DNA of 64,000 nt from Clostridia bacterium (GTDB taxonomy: Bacteria; Bacillota; Clostridia; Oscillospirales; UBA644): positions 1-64,000 of the forward strand of contig JAGAPC010000003.1 in NCBI GenBank assembly GCA_017623475.1, in the 5' to 3' direction. Within the stretch, counting starts at the first letter, position 1; each line of letters opens with the position of its first letter. Shown piece by piece: positions 59,499 through 64,000 of this stretch. The notes under the pieces are model-generated. The model was given only the letters and a program-made list of their open reading frames with translations, made no database searches and was not told where the DNA came from. The translations under genes were made by a program, and so were the position numbers.

Positions 59499-60736
59499 GA
59501 TTTCTCCTTTGGCGGAGTTTTTATTTTTGCTGCGATTTTTTCTTTGATTTCAGAAAAGGTCCACTTTTTGACCGGCGGATCCCGATCCGATTCGTCGTTC
59601 AGGGGCAGTCCCTTTAATTCGGTGCGGCGTGCCACCTCTTTACGAGTCAGCGTGTAAAGAACCGCGCAAAGAGGAACGCTCAGGATAAAGCCTAAAATTC
59701 CGAACAGTCCGCCTCCGAGGGTAATGGAGATCAACACCCAGATGGCGGGCAACCCCGTCGCTTCTCCGGAGATTCGGGGGTCAATGAGATTACTGTCAAC
59801 CTGTTGCAGAATAATGACGAAAATAATAAACCAGAAGCATTGTCCAGGGTTGACCAACAACAGCAGAAACGCCGAGGGAATCGCCCCGATGAAGGGACCG
59901 AGCATGGGAATGATGTTAGTAACGCCGATGATAAAGCTGATCAGCGAAGCGTATTCAAAGCCGAAAATCTTCATAAAGATAAAGCACAGAATTCCAACGA
60001 TGATGGAGTCGATCACTCTGCCCGAAATATATCCCGTCAGCGTGCGCGCCGTCAATTTAGCAATCTCCCGAATCTTATCGGCAACGTTCTTGGGGAAAAA
60101 GGCGTAAATGGTCTTTCTCGCCTGCCATTTCAGATGGTTGCGTCCCGCCATAATGTATATGGAGATGATGATGCCGAGAATCGCGTTGGTCAATCCCCCC
60201 GCAATGCTCTTGGTGATGTTGAAGATCTCCGGCAGGCGGGTTTGAACCGTTTCCGCAACGGTGCTGATCAGGGCAGTAATGCCCTTCTCCCATTCGGTAA
60301 AGTCAAAGGGTTCGATGTTTTCCTTCAAAAATTCGTAATTGGCAATCACGCCGTTCAGCGCATTTTCTACGTTTTCAACGTACCGTCCGATGTTGGCAAG
60401 TAAGCTCGTGACGCTTGCGGTTACCTCCGGAATTACGGCGACCAAAAACACCGCCACGAAGGTCAACAGTAAAACGTAGGTCATGGCAACGGAAAACCCG
60501 GTGGAAAGGGCGTGCTTGTGCTTTGCCTTTTTAAAGCATCGTAGAAACAGCCGCTTGAACAGAGAAAAGGGACGGTCAAGGAAAATAGCAATCAAAACCC
60601 CGGCAATCACGGGGGATAATATGGAAATCAGAAGCTTGATTACGGAAAAAATCGCATCGAACTTAATGACCGTAAGGGCAAGCAGTGCCGCGATCAAAAG
60701 AATTATTACGATGCTCCGAAACAGTTTTTTGTCCAT
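59495..60736 (-). CDS. AI-2E family transporter (YtvI/PerM type)
   Basis: The 413-residue protein has about eight transmembrane helices in the 2-2-4 arrangement. Conserved segments include SGRVIDSIIVGILCFI, GVTNIIPMLGPFIGAIPSAF and the family Asp-Pro in SNLIDPRISGEATGLP. Members have been linked to sodium-proton exchange or signal export; the label AI-2 exporter is not reliable. It is first in the minus-strand operon and overlaps tsaE by ATGA. Confidence 0.9.
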   Translation of the reverse strand: MDKKLFRSIVIILLIAALLALTVIKFDAIFSVIKLLISILSPVIAGVLIAIFLDRPFSLFKRLFLRCFKKAKHKHALSTGFSVAMTYVLLLTFVAVFLVAVIPEVTASVTSLLANIGRYVENVENALNGVIANYEFLKENIEPFDFTEWEKGITALISTVAETVQTRLPEIFNITKSIAGGLTNAILGIIISIYIMAGRNHLKWQARKTIYAFFPKNVADKIREIAKLTARTLTGYISGRVIDSIIVGILCFIFMKIFGFEYASLISFIIGVTNIIPMLGPFIGAIPSAFLLLLVNPGQCFWFIIFVIILQQVDSNLIDPRISGEATGLPAIWVLISITLGGGLFGILGFILSVPLCAVLYTLTRKEVARRTELKGLPLNDESDRDPPVKKWTFSEIKEKIAAKIKTPPKEKS

Positions 60737-60776
60737 AATGCAATCTCCACCTCTGAAATTTTTTTACCTTTCATAT

Positions 60777-60805
60777 ATTATAACACATCCGCTTCGTAAA
60801 ATCTA
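60777..60805 (-). promoter_or_regulatory. Promoter of the AI-2E-tsaE-tsaB-rpiB-upp operon
   Basis: Minus strand: a clear TATAAT with a poor -35 (TAGATT) 17 bases upstream. Confidence 0.45.
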
Positions 60806-60820
60806 TAGGGTTCATAAAAA

Positions 60821-60859
60821 ATTCGGAAAAAATTGTCTGAAGATTCTGTTTTTCCGAAT
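60821..60859. other. Inverted repeat in the divergent upp-operon/metG gap
   Basis: ATTCGGAAAAA (60821-60831) and TTTTTCCGAAT (60849-60859) are perfect 11-bp arms around a 17-base loop, lying between the two promoters. It could be a protein-binding site or a terminator. Confidence 0.45.
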
Positions 60860-60885
60860 ATTTTGCAACTTTCTTGCAAAAGTAC

Positions 60886-60913
60886 TTGATTTTCCTTTAA
60901 AATTTGGTATAAT
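60886..60913 (+). promoter_or_regulatory. Promoter of metG
   Basis: TTGATT at 60886, 16 bases, TATAAT at 60908. Two small hairpins (CGTCC / GGACG and CGTGC / GCACG) follow before the AGGAGG ribosome site. No T-box sequence is present. Confidence 0.65.
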
Positions 60914-60973
60914 AAATCTATTATAACGTCCTCATGGACGAATCCGTGCTCATTTGCACGACAGGAGGTTCCT

Positions 60974-62938
60974 ATGTCGAACGAAAAAAAGACCTTTTAC
61001 ATCACTACCCCGATCTATTATACCTCGGGGCATCTTCACATCGGCAACTCTTATACCACCGTTGCCGCCGATACGATGGCTCGCTATAAGCGAATGTGCG
61101 GATACGACGTGATGATGCTCACCGGCACCGACGAGCACGGTCAAAAGGTGGAGCGTAAGGCGCAAGAGGCAGGGAAGACCCCCAAGGAATTCACCGATGA
61201 GATCGTTGCGGATATCAAAAATATCTGGGAGGTTCTCGGAATTCATTACGATAAATTCATTCGTACCTCCGACGATTATCACGTTGCCGCCGTACAAAAA
61301 ATTTATCAGGAGCTTTACGATAAAGGCGAGATCTATAAGAGCGAATACGAAGGACACTATTGCTCCCCCTGTGAATCCTTTTGGACCGAATCCCAGCTGG
61401 TGGACGGAAAATGTCCCGATTGCGGCCGTCCGGTCGAAAAGGCAAAGGAGGAAAGCTATTTCTTCCGTCTTTCCAAATACCAGGATCGGTTGATCGAGCT
61501 TTTGGAAAATAATCCCGGCTTGCTGCAGCCCGAAGCCCGCGCCGCGGAAATGATCAACAATTTCCTCAAGCCCGGCTTGAAGGATCTTTGCGTTTCCCGC
61601 ACCACCATCAAATGGGGCGTTCCTCTGCCCTTTGACGAACGGCACGTTGCCTACGTCTGGATCGACGCTCTTTCCAATTATCTGACCGCCCTGGGCTACA
61701 AGTCCGACGACGACGGTCTGATGAAAAAATATTGGCCTGCCGACATTCATCTGGTTGGTAAGGACATCGTCCGCTTCCATACCATTATTTGGTTTGCGGT
61801 TTTGATGGCGCTTGACGTGGAACTGCCCAAGCAGGTTTACGGTCACGGCTGGCTGCAGATGAACGGAGACAAGGTTTCCAAGAGTAAGGCGTCCGGTGCC
61901 GCCTGCATCGTGGATCCCATCTTCCTTGCAGAGCATTTCGGAAAAGACGCCGTCCGTTATTTCCTTCTTCGGGAAATGCCCTTCGGCTCTGACGGAGAAT
62001 ATACCTACGACGGCTTGATGAACCGCATCAACGCGGATCTTGCCAACGATTTGGGGAACTTAGTCTCCCGTTCCACGGCGATGGCAGTCAAGTATTTTGA
62101 CGGAAAAATTCCCGCCGCCCGGGTTTCCGAGCCGGTGGACGAAGAACTGTTGTCTCTTACCAAAACCGTCGGCGCAAGCGCGAAGCCTTACATGGAAGCC
62201 ATGTCCTTCTCCCTTGCGTTGACCGAAATCTTCAAGCTGGTTTCCCGCGCAAACAAATATATCGACGAGACGGCGCCCTGGGCTTTGGCAAAGGATCCGG
62301 AAAAATCCGACCGCCTTGCCACCGTCCTTGCCAATCTCTTTGAAGCAATCCGCGTGATTTCCAATCTTCTGATTCCCTTCATGCCCGATACCTGCGAAAA
62401 GATCCTTTCCTGCATCGGTGCTTCCGCCGTTGCCTGGGATTCTTGCGCGCAAGAGGGATGTCTGTCCGGCGAAATTGCCGTTTCGCCCTGTGAGGCATTG
62501 TTCCCCCGCATTGACGTGAAAAAGGAACTTTCCGCCGTCGGCTTGGGGGAAGACACCCCCGCGGAAAAGCCTGCAAAGAAAGAGAAAAAGAAGAAATCCT
62601 CCGAGCCCTCTCCCGCCGCGGAAATCGGAATTGAGGATTTTCTGAACGTGGATCTTTCCGTTGCAAAGGTTTTGGAATGTGAAGCCGTTGAAAACAGTGA
62701 AAAGCTGCTCAAGCTGAAGGTCACCTTCGGCAACGAGGAACGGCAGATCGTTTCCGGAATTGCAAAGGCTTACGCCCCCGCCGACCTGATCGGTCATAAC
62801 GTCGTTGTTGTCAAAAATCTGAAGCCCGCCGTCATTTTCGGGCTGGAAAGCTTCGGTATGATCCTGGCTTCCGGTCAAGGCGAAAACATTCACGTTATGT
62901 TTGCCGACGAATCCAATCCCGGCGACCGCATCCGCTGA
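60974..62938 (+). CDS. metG: Methionyl-tRNA synthetase
   Basis: The 654-residue class I enzyme has YYTSGHLHIGNSYT (HIGH motif) and a zinc knuckle (CSPCESFW ... CPDCGRP). KVSKSKASG is the KMSKS loop, and an anticodon helix bundle follows. A Lys-rich linker leads to a C-terminal tRNA-binding OB domain (FLNVDLSVAKVLECEAVENS). AGGAGG precedes the ATG. tatD follows, a conserved pair in Firmicutes, though a hairpin lies between. Confidence 0.97.
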   Translation: MSNEKKTFYITTPIYYTSGHLHIGNSYTTVAADTMARYKRMCGYDVMMLTGTDEHGQKVERKAQEAGKTPKEFTDEIVADIKNIWEVLGIHYDKFIRTSDDYHVAAVQKIYQELYDKGEIYKSEYEGHYCSPCESFWTESQLVDGKCPDCGRPVEKAKEESYFFRLSKYQDRLIELLENNPGLLQPEARAAEMINNFLKPGLKDLCVSRTTIKWGVPLPFDERHVAYVWIDALSNYLTALGYKSDDDGLMKKYWPADIHLVGKDIVRFHTIIWFAVLMALDVELPKQVYGHGWLQMNGDKVSKSKASGAACIVDPIFLAEHFGKDAVRYFLLREMPFGSDGEYTYDGLMNRINADLANDLGNLVSRSTAMAVKYFDGKIPAARVSEPVDEELLSLTKTVGASAKPYMEAMSFSLALTEIFKLVSRANKYIDETAPWALAKDPEKSDRLATVLANLFEAIRVISNLLIPFMPDTCEKILSCIGASAVAWDSCAQEGCLSGEIAVSPCEALFPRIDVKKELSAVGLGEDTPAEKPAKKEKKKKSSEPSPAAEIGIEDFLNVDLSVAKVLECEAVENSEKLLKLKVTFGNEERQIVSGIAKAYAPADLIGHNVVVVKNLKPAVIFGLESFGMILASGQGENIHVMFADESNPGDRIR

Positions 62939-62946
62939 TATTTTTT

Positions 62947-62975
62947 AGGAAGGACCTTTTCGGTCCTTCCTTTTC
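62947..62975 (+). terminator. Hairpin between metG and tatD
   Basis: Stem AGGAAGGACC / GGTCCTTCCT with a TTTTC loop and TTTC tail lies just before the tatD ribosome site. It probably limits read-through rather than blocking it. Confidence 0.65.
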
Positions 62976-62985
62976 TGAGGTTATT

Positions 62986-63753
62986 ATGTTATTTGATTCT
63001 CACGCACATCTCGACGATAAAGCCTTCGATGAAGACAGGGAAGACCTGATCGCATCGTTGCCCTCCCACGGCGTTTCCCACCTGTTGATTCCCGGCTCTT
63101 CTCTGGAATCTTCCCGAAAAGCGCAATCGATCGCCCAAGCCCATCCGAATATCTATTTTGCCGCAGGGGTTCATCCGGGGGAGATCCTTTCCATGGAATA
63201 CGAGGATATTGATCGGATCTCCGCCCTTGCCTCCGACCCGAAATGCGTTGCCATCGGCGAGATCGGTCTGGACTTTTATTGGGAAAAGGATCCCGTCGTC
63301 CGAGACACGCAGCGCTATTGGCTTCAGCAGCAGCTTCGCCTTGCCTTCGAGCTGGGAAAACCGGTCGTCATCCACGATCGGGAAGCCCATCAGGAGTGCT
63401 TTGACGCCGTCCGTAACGCCGGAGTACAGGGCGTTTTTCACTGTTATTCCTCCTCGGCGGAGATGGCGGTGGAATTGGTCAAGATCGGCTTTTACTGTTC
63501 CTTTACCGGGGTCGTAACCTATCAGGGAGCAAAAAAATCCCTTCGCGCCATCGAGGCGTTGCCCTTGGAACGGATTCTGATTGAAACCGATTCCCCCTAC
63601 CTCGCCCCGGTTCCTTTGCAGAAAGAGCGCAACGATCCACGACACGTCCGCGCCGTCGCTGAGACGATCGCCGCCGTCAAAAAGATTCCTTTCGACGAGG
63701 TCGCACGGGTTACGAGGGAAAATGCCGCCCGTTTATTCCGTATAAATCTGTGA
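62986..63753 (+). CDS. tatD: TatD-family metal-dependent hydrolase
   Basis: The 255-residue TIM-barrel DNase has FDSHAHLDD (two metal His), IGEIGLDFYW (Glu), VIHDREAH, GVFHCYSS and ETDSPYLAPVP, the full TatD set. It is a Mg-dependent 3'-5' exonuclease type in characterised members. The ribosome site TGAGG lies 9 bases from the ATG. Confidence 0.95.
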   Translation: MLFDSHAHLDDKAFDEDREDLIASLPSHGVSHLLIPGSSLESSRKAQSIAQAHPNIYFAAGVHPGEILSMEYEDIDRISALASDPKCVAIGEIGLDFYWEKDPVVRDTQRYWLQQQLRLAFELGKPVVIHDREAHQECFDAVRNAGVQGVFHCYSSSAEMAVELVKIGFYCSFTGVVTYQGAKKSLRAIEALPLERILIETDSPYLAPVPLQKERNDPRHVRAVAETIAAVKKIPFDEVARVTRENAARLFRINL

Positions 63754-63843
63754 CAAAATAAAATCAAAAGAGTTTAAAAAATATGAAATTTCAAATATTT
63801 TACCGTTAAATATGTCTTTTTTATGAAGATTGTATTGTGAAAA

Positions 63844-63872
63844 CTTGCGTTTTCCATATTATTATGGTATAA
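63844..63872 (+). promoter_or_regulatory. Promoter of the gene at the right edge
   Basis: TTGCGT at 63844, 17 bases, TATAAT at 63867. Bases 63754-63843 are AT-rich and show nothing else. Confidence 0.7.
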
Positions 63873-63878
63873 TGATTT

Positions 63879-63907
63879 GCGAAGAGCGGAAGTTGTTTCC
63901 GCTCTTC
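63879..63907 (+). promoter_or_regulatory. Leader hairpin before the right-edge gene
   Basis: A 12-bp perfect stem (63879-63890 with 63896-63907) with loop GTTGT begins a few bases after the expected transcription start and is followed by AGTTTTG. It could be a weak attenuator or an mRNA-stabilising stem. Confidence 0.5.
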
Positions 63908-63945
63908 GAGTTTTGTACGGAGAACCTCTCCGGAAAGGATGAGAT

Positions 63946-64000
63946 TATGGCGGTTGCCGACGTTGTAAAACCCTTGGTTCTGCCCATTACGGAGGAGCAA
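63946..64000 (+). CDS. 5' end of an unidentified gene, cut by the window
   Basis: The reading frame MAVADVVKPLVLPITEEQ continues past the window. GGAAAGGA lies 7 bases before the ATG, and a promoter and a leader hairpin precede it. Eighteen residues are too few to name a family. Confidence 0.6.

Noticed and set aside
60914-60973. T-box riboswitch before metG (and before valS)
   Set aside because: The T-box sequence AGGGTGGNACCGCG is absent, and the leaders (60 and 42 bases) are too short.

Overview
The window reads as one contiguous piece of chromosome from an endospore-forming Firmicute of the class Clostridia. It carries a spoVACDE cluster and a complete spoIIIAA-AH operon. It also has HPr kinase, a fused IspH-ribosomal protein S1 gene, WhiA, ArgR and strong TTGACA-17-TATAAT promoters. 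Non-ATG starts (GTG, TTG, probably one CTG, and ATC for infC) are frequent. Base composition is moderate and genes are dense. I see no rRNA, tRNA, CRISPR, transposase or phage genes. The genus cannot be fixed from the sequence alone.

Layout. 1-408 holds an array of tiny hairpins. 409-4767 holds housekeeping genes: glycerophosphodiester phosphodiesterase, MscS, a TM2-like peptide, a phosphopantetheinyl transferase, aldolase and an SGNH hydrolase. 4833-8627 is a heterodimeric ABC exporter behind a 23-codon leader peptide and two terminator hairpins, which looks like ribosome-controlled attenuation. 8673-14079 holds an ATP-grasp ligase with a Met-gamma-lyase-like PLP enzyme, a divergent uracil-DNA glycosylase, and a large leucine-rich-repeat lipoprotein. 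14148-15464 is the infC-rpmI-rplT operon with its leader. 15465-15729 is a hairpin-rich stretch closed by a 12-bp long-range helix. 15730-21592 runs TtcA-like, thymidylate kinase, DJ-1, CPBP protease, MltG, TrmR and TrhP.

21631-27051 holds a FIVAR membrane protein, a DUF4830-like protein and a second heterodimeric ABC exporter. 27158-33606 is the sporulation block. 33733-44145 is a long co-directional run: Asp23, nusB, Kae1-like, xseAB, ispA, tlyA, nadK, argR, recN, valS. 44281-55612 continues with a flavoprotein, cmk, plsC, ispH-rpsA, hprK, murB, whiA and dnaE. 55651-60736 is on the minus strand: ferredoxin, HtrA, then upp, rpiB, tsaB, tsaE and an AI-2E family permease. 60974-64000 holds metG, tatD and the first 18 codons of another gene.

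The genes are mostly core functions: translation, tRNA modification (TsaB, TsaE, TrmR, TrhP, TtcA-like), isoprenoid and cell-wall supply, DNA replication and repair, and sporulation. The parts that most deserve a second look are non-coding: the leader-peptide attenuator at 4833-5071 and the two arrays of variable mini-hairpins, at 1-345 and 15473-15717.
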